Assembly: GCA_964511185.1 (NCBI GenBank)
Contig: CAZEDU010000140.1
Span: 1-12,753, forward strand
From: CAZEDU01 sp964511185
GTDB taxonomy: Bacteria; Myxococcota; Myxococcia; Myxococcales; Myxococcaceae
Direction of reading: 5' to 3'
Length of the DNA: 12,753 nt
Notes under the pieces: model-generated
The model's database searches: none
Told to the model about the DNA's origin: nothing
Seen by the model: only the letters and a program-made list of their open reading frames with translations
Part shown: one piece after another, positions 1 to 6,686 of the stretch
Layout of the letters: each line of letters opens with the position of its first letter
Position numbering within the stretch: the first letter of the stretch is position 1
Program-made: the position numbers and the translations under genes

Positions 1-1001
1 ACGTTGCGCTCCATGTCCGTCACTTCTTCGGGCCGCTCGTCGACCAGGAGCACGATCAGGTACACGTCGGGGTGGTTCTGCGCGATCGCGTGCGCGATGT
101 TCTGCAACAGCACCGTCTTACCGGCCTTGGGCGGCGCGACGATCAGGCAGCGCTGCCCCAGACCAATCGGGCAGAACAGGTCGATGATGCGCGTGGTCAT
201 CTCGCCCGACTCGTGCTCGAGCTTGAGCTTCCGCGTCGGGTAGAGCGGCGTGAGGTTGTCGAAGAGGATGCGCTCCTTGACCTCGGCGCCCAGCGGGTCG
301 ACGAAGTTGATCTTGTCGACGCGCTGCAGAGCGAAGAACCGCTCGCCCTCCCGCGGCTGCCGGATCGGCCCGGTCACGGTGTCGCCCTGCTTCAGGTTGA
401 AGCGGCGCACCTGCGACGGCGAGACGTAGATGTCGTCGGGGCTGGCCTGGTAGTCGGAGTCGGCGCTGCGCAGGAAGCCGAACCCGTCGGAGAGCAGCTC
501 GAGCACGCCCTCCGCGTGCACCTCGTACCGCTTGTCGGCGATGCCGGAGAGGATCGAGAAGAGCAGGTCCTGCTTCTTCAGCCCCTGCGCGCCCTCGATG
601 TTCAGCTCGTGGGCCATCTTCGACAGCTCGGTGATCTTCATCCGCTTCAGGTCATTCAAGTTGATGACCTGCATCGGCTCGCCGGGCTTGGCCTCGGTGT
701 GGAGCGGCGGCGCCGACGGCGTGGGCGGCGGCGGCGTCAGCTGCGCGGGCGCCGATCGCTCGGGCGCCTCCTCCGAGCGCTCGGCGCGCGAGATGGCGGT
801 GAGCACCGGCCGGACCGGCGTCTCGTCCTCATCCTCTTTGCGCTTCTTCTTAGGCCGTTCGTCTTCCTTCTCGGCCTTCCCCCGACGCGGCTTCACCGGC
901 CCTTTGCCCTTGGGCCGCTCGTCGCCGTCTTCGGTCTCGAGCTCGTCGGTCTCCACATCTGTCTCGTGGGCTTTTTCTTTGCTGGATCGTGCTTTGCGCA
1001 T
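1..1001 (-). CDS. rho: Transcription termination factor Rho (partial, C-terminus off the window)
   Basis: Rho is the hexameric RNA-dependent ATPase/helicase that ends transcription at Rho-dependent sites. The first 333 residues are visible. Residues 1-109 form an extra charged, Lys/Glu/Asp/Pro-rich segment. The canonical protein then starts near M110 with the Rho N-terminal helical domain. The cold-shock RNA-binding domain follows (GVLELLSDGFGF, then DDIYVSPSQVRRF). The Walker A loop APPKAGKT is at residues 289-296, with K295 equivalent to E. coli K181. The visible part ends just after LLVDERPEEVTDMER, so the Q loop, R loop and arginine finger lie outside the window. The ATG at 1001 is the first possible start because an in-frame TAA lies two codons upstream. 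The ribosome binding site is weak. The gene diverges from ligA. Identity is certain; the role of the N-terminal extension is not known. Confidence 0.97.
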   Translation of the reverse strand, partial: MRKARSSKEKAHETDVETDELETEDGDERPKGKGPVKPRRGKAEKEDERPKKKRKEDEDETPVRPVLTAISRAERSEEAPERSAPAQLTPPPPTPSAPPLHTEAKPGEPMQVINLNDLKRMKITELSKMAHELNIEGAQGLKKQDLLFSILSGIADKRYEVHAEGVLELLSDGFGFLRSADSDYQASPDDIYVSPSQVRRFNLKQGDTVTGPIRQPREGERFFALQRVDKINFVDPLGAEVKERILFDNLTPLYPTRKLKLEHESGEMTTRIIDLFCPIGLGQRCLIVAPPKAGKTVLLQNIAHAIAQNHPDVYLIVLLVDERPEEVTDMERN

Positions 1002-1138
1002 GGGTGCTTAAGCCTGGCCTTGAGAGCGGGGCGAGCGATGTTCCCTTGGTAGAGGGCCCCGAAGGCGGTTACTGGCGTTTCGTAGGAAGCGGCCGGCACT
1101 TCGAAACCGGAAGCGCCGTTGTGAAAGCCGCAGAAACC

Positions 1139-1168
1139 AAGTTATTGAGCCGCCCCCTGCTCTGTCAA
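1139..1168 (-). promoter_or_regulatory. Candidate sigma-70-type promoter of rho
   Basis: On the minus strand a perfect -35 hexamer TTGACA (1168-1163) is followed after 18 bases by TAACTT (1144-1139), which keeps the first, second and last positions of the -10 consensus. Transcription would start near 1132 and leave an untranslated leader of about 130 bases before the rho ATG at 1001. In E. coli rho is autoregulated in a leader region by Rho-dependent termination, so a long leader is plausible here. The promoter assignment is inference from two hexamers. The element overlaps the region where ligA expression must begin. Confidence 0.45.
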
Positions 1169-1177
1169 GGCATTGGC

Positions 1178-3259
1178 TTGGGAACGACCACTCGACACCA
1201 CGCCCGTGAAGGCGCCGACCTTTCGACCCCCGTTCCTTCAGGGGATCGGCTCACGGCCGAAGCCCGCGTTCAAGCGCTTCGCGCCGAGATCGCTCATCAC
1301 GACTACCGCTATTACACGCTCGACAGTCCCGAAATCTCGGACGCCAGCTACGACCGCTTGATGCGCGAGCTGGCTCAGCTCGAAGACCAATACCCCGAGC
1401 TCATCACCCCTGACTCGCCGACCCAGCGCGTCTCCGGCGGCCCGTCCGCCAAGTTCGACAAGGTGGTTCACCGGCTCCCGATGCTCTCCTTGTCGAACGT
1501 CTTCTCGGAGGAGGCGCTCCGCGAGTTCGACGAGCGGGTGAGGAAGCACCTGGGCCTCGAGGCCGTCACTTACATCTGCGAGCCGAAGCTCGACGGCCTG
1601 GCCATCGAGCTCATCTACCAGGACGGCACCTTCGTGAAGGGCGCTACCCGCGGCGACGGAACGACCGGCGAAGACGTCACCCCGAACCTGCGCACGCTCA
1701 AGAACCTTCCGCTGCGCCTGCGCGCGACCAGCCGGCCGCCCCCGCCCTACCTCGAGGCGCGCGGAGAGGTCTTCATCCGCAAGGCCGACTTCGTGCGCTT
1801 GAACCAGCGGCGCGAAGAGGCGGGCGAGCCCACCTTCGTGAACCCGCGCAACAGCGCGGCCGGCTCGCTGCGCCAGCTCGATCCGAAGATCACCGCGTCG
1901 CGCCCGCTCACGGCGTTCGTCTACGAAGTCGGCATCGTCGAGGGCGAGACCTTCACGAGCCACCCTCAGAAGCTCCAGCGCCTCGAAGAGCTCGGCTTGC
2001 CGGTCAACCCGTGGAAGGCCGAGGCCACCGGCGCCGACCAGGTGATGGAGGTCTACGGGAAGCTGCTCTCTCAGCGCCACGCGCTCCCGTACGAAGTCGA
2101 CGGGCTGGTGGTGAAGGTCGCCGACGAGGACCTGCGCAAGCGGCTGGGCCAGGTCTCGAGGAGCCCGCGCTGGGCCGTCGCCTTCAAGTTCCCGCCCGAA
2201 GAGGTCGAGACGCAGATCATCAACATCGGCGTGCAGGTCGGCCGCACCGGCGCGCTCACGCCGGTCGCCTTCTTGAAGCCCACCTACGTCGGCGGCGTCA
2301 CCGTCTCGCGCGCGACCCTCCACAACGAAGACGAGCTCGAGCGCAAGGACGTCCGCATCGGCGACTGGGTGTTTTTGCGCCGCGCGGGCGACGTCATCCC
2401 GGAGATCGTCTCGGTCATCACCTCCAAGCGCGACGGCAGCGAGCGGCTCTTCGTGTTCCCCACCCACTGCCCCGCCTGCGGCGCCGAGGTGGTGCGCGAA
2501 GAGGGCGCGGCCGTGCGCCGCTGCACCGGCGCCTCGTGCCCCGCGCAGCTGGTCGGCAACCTGCGCCACTTCGCCAGCCGCCTGGCGATGGACATCGACG
2601 GCTTGGGCGACAAGCTGTGCGAGCAGCTCATCGCCACCGGGCGGGTGAAGAGCTACGCCGACCTCTACCGCCTCGACCTTCCGCAGCTCCTCGAGCTCGA
2701 GCGGATGGGAGAGAAGAGCGCGCAGAACCTGCTGCAAGCGCTCGAGCGCAGCAAGCACACCACGCTGCGCCGGTTCCTCTACGCGCTGGGCATTCGGCAC
2801 GTCGGCGAGGCCACCGCCAGGCAGCTCGCCGAGCACTTCCGCGACGTGCACGCGCTCGTCCGGGCCACCGAAGACGACCTCACCCGCGTCAAGGACGTCG
2901 GGGCCGAGATGGCCAAGGAGATCGCCGCGTTCTTCCGGCAGGAGCAAAACCAGAAGGTCATCGACGAGCTGCTTCAGCTCGGGGTGACGCCCGCCCCGCC
3001 CGAAGAGCGAAAGACCGGGGCCTTCACCGGCAAGACGGTCGTCATCACCGGCACGCTCACCGAGATGACGCGCGAGAAGGCGAAGGAAGAGATCGAGCGC
3101 CGCGGCGGCAAGGTCTCCGAGAGCGTCTCGCGCAAGACGGACTACCTGGTCGCCGGCGCCGAAGCAGGCTCGAAGCTCAAGAAAGCGAACGAGCTGGGCG
3201 TGCGCGTACTGGACGAAGCGGCCTTTCGTGCGCTTCTCGAAGAGGGGAGCCAAGCGTGA
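1178..3259 (+). CDS. ligA: NAD-dependent DNA ligase LigA
   Basis: LigA seals nicks in DNA during replication and repair, using NAD+ to adenylate itself. All domains are present. The Ia domain (HHDYRYY, EISDASYDRLM) comes first. The nucleotidyltransferase domain has active-site lysine K137 in CEPKLDG. An OB fold follows, then a four-cysteine zinc finger (C431, C434, C449, C454), a helix-hairpin-helix region, and a C-terminal BRCT domain (about 613-691). Length from the chosen start is 693 residues, against 671 in E. coli. The start is uncertain. No in-frame ATG exists before the conserved core, which begins near 1250. I chose TTG at 1178 because AAGG lies 7 bases before it. GTG 1121 and TTG 1145 are alternatives. 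The stop overlaps the start of acyP by 4 bases. A ligA promoter is not clear; TTGTGA at 1119-1124 is a weak -35 candidate. Confidence 0.95.
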   Translation: MGTTTRHHAREGADLSTPVPSGDRLTAEARVQALRAEIAHHDYRYYTLDSPEISDASYDRLMRELAQLEDQYPELITPDSPTQRVSGGPSAKFDKVVHRLPMLSLSNVFSEEALREFDERVRKHLGLEAVTYICEPKLDGLAIELIYQDGTFVKGATRGDGTTGEDVTPNLRTLKNLPLRLRATSRPPPPYLEARGEVFIRKADFVRLNQRREEAGEPTFVNPRNSAAGSLRQLDPKITASRPLTAFVYEVGIVEGETFTSHPQKLQRLEELGLPVNPWKAEATGADQVMEVYGKLLSQRHALPYEVDGLVVKVADEDLRKRLGQVSRSPRWAVAFKFPPEEVETQIINIGVQVGRTGALTPVAFLKPTYVGGVTVSRATLHNEDELERKDVRIGDWVFLRRAGDVIPEIVSVITSKRDGSERLFVFPTHCPACGAEVVREEGAAVRRCTGASCPAQLVGNLRHFASRLAMDIDGLGDKLCEQLIATGRVKSYADLYRLDLPQLLELERMGEKSAQNLLQALERSKHTTLRRFLYALGIRHVGEATARQLAEHFRDVHALVRATEDDLTRVKDVGAEMAKEIAAFFRQEQNQKVIDELLQLGVTPAPPEERKTGAFTGKTVVITGTLTEMTREKAKEEIERRGGKVSESVSRKTDYLVAGAEAGSKLKKANELGVRVLDEAAFRALLEEGSQA

Positions 3260-3534
3260 GCCCATCGCGCGTCAGCCTGCGCATCGAAGGCAAGGTGCAG
3301 GGCGTGTTCTATCGACAGAGCGCGCTCGACAAAGCCGCCGAGCTGGGCCTCACCGGCTGGGTGAAGAACCTTCCCGACGGGGCGGTGGCCTCGGTCGCCG
3401 AAGGGGACGACTCCGCGCTGGAGTCGTTCATCGCCTGGTGCCGCCAGGGCCCCCAGCACGCCCACGTCCGGGCGGTCGACGTCCAGCGCGCCCCGGCGAC
3501 GGGGGAGTTCTCTTCTTTTCGGGTGATTCGATGA
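3256..3534 (+). CDS. acyP: Acylphosphatase
   Basis: This is a small (92-residue) acylphosphatase that hydrolyses carboxyl-phosphate bonds such as those in acetyl phosphate or 1,3-bisphosphoglycerate; the physiological substrate in bacteria is unclear. The family signature GKVQGVFYR is present and contains the phosphate-binding arginine R20. The second catalytic residue is N38, in GWVKNLPDG. Length and both signatures match the family. The start is GTG at 3256, inside the ligA stop (GTGA overlap), with a strong purine-rich Shine-Dalgarno stretch (GAGGGGAG) just upstream inside ligA, so translation is probably coupled to ligA. Its own stop overlaps the next start (ATGA). The gene is intact and has base composition like its neighbours. 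Confidence 0.95.
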   Translation: MSPSRVSLRIEGKVQGVFYRQSALDKAAELGLTGWVKNLPDGAVASVAEGDDSALESFIAWCRQGPQHAHVRAVDVQRAPATGEFSSFRVIR

Positions 3535-3971
3535 CCAGCAGCTTCCTGACCGCGCCGCTCGCCGCGATGCTCGGCATCAAAGCCGGCTCGAAGGTCACGC
3601 TGCTCAACCCGCCGAGCGGCTTCGCGGCGCGGCTCAACCCGCTCCCCGACGGCGTCGAGTTCCTCGTCACCGCCCAATCGGGGCTCGACATCATCCTCTT
3701 CTTCACCGGCAAGAAGACGGAGCTCGTCGAGCGGCTGCCTGCCCTGGTCCGCGCCATGGCCCAGACCGGCGGCATCTGGGTGTGCTTCCCCATCCGCCCG
3801 ACCGCCATCGCCCCGTCCGAAGACTTCGTGCGCCTGTTCGGCCTCGAGCTCGGCCTGGTGGACAACAAACGTTGTGTGTTGGACGAAGACTGGACCGCCC
3901 TGCGTTTGGTACGGGGGCCGAAGTCCCCACGGCCGGAGCGGCCGACGCGCACGGAGATTCCGACGGCGTAA
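3531..3971 (+). CDS. DUF3052-family protein of unknown function
   Basis: This encodes a 146-residue soluble protein. The N-terminal pattern (LTAPLAAMLGIKAGSKVTLLN, with a short proline/glycine segment) and the later blocks IILFFTGKKTELVERLP, GIWVCFPIRP and LGLVDNKRCVLDEDWTALRLV fit my memory of the DUF3052 family. That family occurs in many bacteria and has no assigned biochemical role as far as I know. No signal peptide, membrane helix or catalytic motif is visible. The last ~16 residues are a Pro/Arg-rich tail (KSPRPERPTRTEIPTA) and probably disordered. The ATG at 3531 overlaps the acyP stop codon, so the gene is translationally coupled and is the last member of the ligA operon. Family assignment is from recalled motifs, without a profile search. 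Confidence 0.8.
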   Translation: MTSSFLTAPLAAMLGIKAGSKVTLLNPPSGFAARLNPLPDGVEFLVTAQSGLDIILFFTGKKTELVERLPALVRAMAQTGGIWVCFPIRPTAIAPSEDFVRLFGLELGLVDNKRCVLDEDWTALRLVRGPKSPRPERPTRTEIPTA

Positions 3972-3975
3972 CGCT

Positions 3976-4004
3976 TTGCATTCGTTGCTTGTCCGTGAAA
4001 AACT
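3976..4004 (+). promoter_or_regulatory. Weak candidate promoter upstream of rng
   Basis: TTGCAT (3976-3981) is followed after 17 bases by AAAACT (3999-4004) in an A-rich patch that stands out in this GC-rich sequence. Only half of the -10 positions match consensus. Another weak pair, TTGAGT (4170-4175) with TAGGTT (4191-4196), has a 15-base spacer and would give a shorter leader. Neither is decisive. Confidence 0.2.
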
Positions 4005-4016
4005 AGCGGCCAAGCA

Positions 4017-4037
4017 GGCACCGGCGGCAGGGGTGCC
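4017..4037 (+). terminator. Possible hairpin terminator after the ligA operon
   Basis: GGCACC (4017-4022) can pair with GGTGCC (4032-4037) around a 9-base loop, and GTTTT follows four bases later. The position, 46 bases after the last stop codon of the operon, suits a terminator. The stem is short and the T-run is displaced, so it may be only a leader hairpin or chance pairing. Confidence 0.25.
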
Positions 4038-4186
4038 AAGGTTTTGACGGAAGCTTCGCTCTTCAGCGCCGACCCTACGCACACCAGGCCCTCGAGGGCT
4101 CGCAAGGTGGCGGGCGGCAACGAAACGAAGCACAAAAGGTCCACCGGCAGGTGCCGGCAACATCTGGACTTGAGTCACTCTCTAAC

Positions 4187-4210
4187 CGGGTAGGTTTCAC
4201 CCGTGAACCT
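4187..4210 (+). promoter_or_regulatory. Two mutually exclusive hairpins in the rng leader
   Basis: CGGGT (4187-4191) can pair with ACCCG (4199-4203). Alternatively AGGTT plus CA (4192-4199, with one bulged T) can pair with TG plus AACCT (4204-4210). The two stems share bases, so only one can form at a time. This resembles an attenuator or switch in miniature, but the stems are short and no ligand or protein is known. Function is inference. Confidence 0.25.
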
Positions 4211-4318
4211 CGTGACGCTCACCGGCAGCCGCGCAGCGCCCCAGACGGCGGCGACGGCGACGGCCACATCACGAGCACACGGCGTGGGCGACCCCAACGC
4301 GCGTTCCGCGGTCTCAGA

Positions 4319-4343
4319 CGCCATCGTCTTCCGTCCGATGGCG
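4319..4343 (+). promoter_or_regulatory. 8-bp perfect stem-loop shortly before the rng start
   Basis: CGCCATCG (4319-4326) pairs perfectly with CGATGGCG (4336-4343) around the pyrimidine-rich 9-base loop TCTTCCGTC. It is the most stable hairpin I see in the leader and ends 34 bases before the ATG, upstream of the Shine-Dalgarno AGGA. It could be a protein-binding or cleavage-control element for autoregulation, by analogy with E. coli rne. Confidence 0.35.
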
Positions 4344-4377
4344 CAAGGCCGCAGCGGCGCGTGGTCAGGACTTCTTC

Positions 4378-6639
4378 ATGAGCAGCATCCTGGTGATCAA
4401 CGCCGCGGGCCGGGAGACCCGCGTCGCACTCGTTGAGAACGGGCACATCGCCGAGTTCTATCTCGAGCGAAAAAAAGACAAGGGAATCGTCGGCAACATC
4501 TACAAAGGCCGCGTGGTCCGGGTGCTCCCGGGCATGCAGGCCGCGTTCGTCGACATCGGCTCCGACAAGGCGGCGTTCCTCTACGTCAGCGACGTCTTCT
4601 ACGACCCGGAGTTCTCCAAGTCGCAGTTCGAGCTGACCGAAGGCGAACACGGCGAAGCGCCCGACGTGCCCGACGAGAGCGAAGCCGACGAGCACGCCGC
4701 CCACCCCACCCCGCCGAGCCCGCCCGCGGCCTCCGCGCCGCAGCCAGACCGCGAGCCGGTCACCGACCCGTTCGCGCTCGCCGCCGCGCCGCCGCTCCCC
4801 ACCCCACCGGCCCCGCCGGCCTCGCCGGTCTTGGAGGCCAGCGAGGCGGCGTCGGCCGAGGCGCCCTTGGCCGCGCCCGCGCAGCCCGAAGCGCCCGCTG
4901 ATTCCGCGGAGAAGACCGCGGAGCCTTCCTCCACCGACGCGCCCGCCGCGGCGGTCGCCGCCGAGTGGGTCGGCGTTCACCCCGAGCTCGCGCTCGAGGG
5001 CGAAGCGGCCGAGCCGTCCGCCGACGCCGCTGCGCCCACGGCGCGAGGGGAGAAGCGCGCCCCGCGCGAGCAGCGGCACCGCGAGCGCCACCGCCGGGAA
5101 GATCGGCGCGAGCGCGAAGAGGAGCCGCGCCACCGGAAGACCGCCAAGATCGAAGACCTGCTGAAGGTCGGCCAGGAAGTGCTGGTCCAGGTGTCGAAGG
5201 ACCCCATCGGCACCAAGGGCGCGCGCCTGACCTGCCACATCTCGATTCCGGGCCGGCACCTGGTGTTCATGCCGACCATCGACCACGTCGGCATCAGCCG
5301 CCGCATCTCGAACGAGAAAGAGCGGCGCCGCCTGCGCGAGATCGTCGACCGCATGCGCCCGCCTGGCACCGGCTTCATCGTCCGCACGGTCGCCGAGAAC
5401 GTTCCGCAAGAGAAGCTCGAGTCCGACATCCGCTTCCTCATCGAGGTGTGGAACGAGACCGTCCGCCGCAACGAGAAGCGGGGCGGCCCCGGGCTCATGC
5501 ACCCGGACCTCGACCTCATCCTGCGCGCCACCCGCGACCTGTTCGCGCAAGACGTCGAGAAGTTGGTGATCGACGACCGGGAAGAGCACGAGCGCGTGCA
5601 GAACTTCGTCGCCGCGCAAGACCCCGCGCTCCGCGAGCGCGTCATCCTGCACGACACCGAAGAGCCCATCTTCGACGCGTACGGCATCGAGCAGGAGATC
5701 CAGCGCGCGCTCAACCGCAAGGTGTGGCTGAAGAGCGGCGGCTACTTGATCATCGATCAGGCCGAGGCGCTCACCGCCATCGACGTCAACTCCGGCCGCT
5801 ACGTCGGCAAGAAGAGCCTCGAAGAGACGATCACCAAGATCAACATGGAGGCGGCCAAGGAGATCGTCTACCAGCTGAGGCTGCGCAACATCGGCGGCAT
5901 CATCATCTGCGACTTCATCGACATGGAGAAGCCGCAGAACCGGGACAAGGTCTTCAAGACGCTGCAAGAGGCGCTCGGCCGCGACAAGGCGAAGACCAAC
6001 GTGCTGCGCATCTCCGAGCTCGGCCTGGTGGAGATGACGCGCAAGCGCGTGCGCGAGTCGATCGGCCGCATGCTCCACGAAGACTGCTCGTACTGCGACG
6101 GCCAGGGCTTCGTGAAGACGGCCACCACGGTCGCGTACGAGATCTTCCGCGAGGTGCGCCGCGAAGCGCCTGCGTACAAAGACCCGGTGCTGGTGATCAG
6201 CTGCCACCCCGAGGTCGCGCGGCTGCTCCAGGGCGAAGAGCGCGAAGAGCTGCGCCACCTGATGGACCGCTACAACAAGACCATCCAGCTCCGCTCGCAG
6301 AACAACTACCACCGCGAGCAGTACGACGTGTACGGCCGCTCCGCCCAGGGCGAGGAGCACAAGCTCGCCTCGTCGGGCGACGGCTACACGGCTCAGGAGT
6401 ACGGCGCACCCAAGCGACAGAACCAGGAGCCGCGGGGAGAGCGCGAACGCGAGCGCGGCGGTGGCCGCGACCGCAATCGACGAGACCGGCACCGCCGCGA
6501 TCGCGACGAGCGCAAGGGCCAGAACCGCCAGCAGGGCAAAGGTCAAGACTCGGGTGGCCGCAACGCGCCGCCTCAGGCCGAAGCCGAAAAGGCGCCCGCC
6601 CCGGCCGCGGCGCCCGCCGCGCCGGCCGACCAAAGCTAG
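4378..6639 (+). CDS. rng: Ribonuclease G (Rne/Rng family) with a large S1-domain insertion and C-terminal tail
   Basis: This endoribonuclease cleaves single-stranded AU-rich RNA in rRNA maturation and mRNA decay, normally as a tetramer held by a zinc link. The N-terminus (MSSILVINAAG) and most of the core read closer to RNase G than RNase E (KDPIGTKGARLT, LKSGGYLIIDQAEALTAID, YHREQYDVYG). Catalytic residues D469, in TAIDVNSG, and D512, in CDFIDM, are 43 residues apart, as are D303 and D346 of E. coli RNase E. The zinc-link cysteines C570 and C573 (CSYC) are 58 residues further on, also as in E. coli. RNase G is usually about 490 residues; this protein has 753. Roughly residues 80-255, inside the S1 domain, are a Pro/Ala/Glu-rich then Arg/Glu-rich insertion. 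Residues 654-753 are an Arg/Gly/Asp then Pro/Ala tail. ATG 4378 has AGGA 7 bases upstream. Confidence 0.95.
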   Translation: MSSILVINAAGRETRVALVENGHIAEFYLERKKDKGIVGNIYKGRVVRVLPGMQAAFVDIGSDKAAFLYVSDVFYDPEFSKSQFELTEGEHGEAPDVPDESEADEHAAHPTPPSPPAASAPQPDREPVTDPFALAAAPPLPTPPAPPASPVLEASEAASAEAPLAAPAQPEAPADSAEKTAEPSSTDAPAAAVAAEWVGVHPELALEGEAAEPSADAAAPTARGEKRAPREQRHRERHRREDRREREEEPRHRKTAKIEDLLKVGQEVLVQVSKDPIGTKGARLTCHISIPGRHLVFMPTIDHVGISRRISNEKERRRLREIVDRMRPPGTGFIVRTVAENVPQEKLESDIRFLIEVWNETVRRNEKRGGPGLMHPDLDLILRATRDLFAQDVEKLVIDDREEHERVQNFVAAQDPALRERVILHDTEEPIFDAYGIEQEIQRALNRKVWLKSGGYLIIDQAEALTAIDVNSGRYVGKKSLEETITKINMEAAKEIVYQLRLRNIGGIIICDFIDMEKPQNRDKVFKTLQEALGRDKAKTNVLRISELGLVEMTRKRVRESIGRMLHEDCSYCDGQGFVKTATTVAYEIFREVRREAPAYKDPVLVISCHPEVARLLQGEEREELRHLMDRYNKTIQLRSQNNYHREQYDVYGRSAQGEEHKLASSGDGYTAQEYGAPKRQNQEPRGERERERGGGRDRNRRDRHRRDRDERKGQNRQQGKGQDSGGRNAPPQAEAEKAPAPAAAPAAPADQS

Positions 6640-6661
6640 GGGCTTCATCGCACAAGCTTTG
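6631..6661 (+). other. Inverted repeat spanning the rng stop codon
   Basis: CAAAGCT (6631-6637) pairs with AGCTTTG (6655-6661) around a 17-base loop, in the 47-base gap between rng and the PilZ gene. No T-run follows, so it is not a standard intrinsic terminator. It could separate rng from the downstream genes or stabilise the 3' end of its mRNA, or be chance. Confidence 0.2.
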
Positions 6662-6686
6662 AACCCGGGCCGCCAAGTCGAGCACA

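Larger units (their letters stand above)
3972..4377 (+). other. 406-base region without a gene; leader/regulatory region of rng
   Basis: No convincing coding frame crosses this stretch. Short open frames on both strands have low-complexity translations and no family resemblance. I looked for tRNA, tmRNA, RNase P RNA and SRP RNA signatures and saw none. It holds a possible hairpin just after the upstream operon (4017-4037), a perfect 12-base palindrome GCCCTCGAGGGC (4088-4099), a short GC-rich hairpin (CCGGC/GCCGG, 4144-4157), two mutually exclusive hairpins (4187-4210), and an 8-bp stem (4319-4343). The last sits 34 bases before the rng start. In E. coli the long leader of the related RNase E mRNA carries hairpins used for autoregulation. 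A similar role here is inference. Confidence 0.55.

Noticed and set aside
1238..3265. Long minus-strand open frame (675 codons) opposite ligA
   Set aside because: It mirrors the real ligA frame in GC-rich DNA; the translation is Arg/Ala/Leu/Asp-rich with no family resemblance, whereas the plus strand gives a complete LigA.
4088..4099. Perfect 12-base palindrome GCCCTCGAGGGC as an operator
   Set aside because: In GC-rich DNA several palindromes of this length are expected by chance in 12.7 kb; it has no partner copy nearby, so I keep it only as a note in the leader entry.
4151..4436. Short plus-strand open frames (76-77 codons) in the rng leader
   Set aside because: Low-complexity translations, no good ribosome binding site, no recognisable family, and they run over the rng start in other frames.
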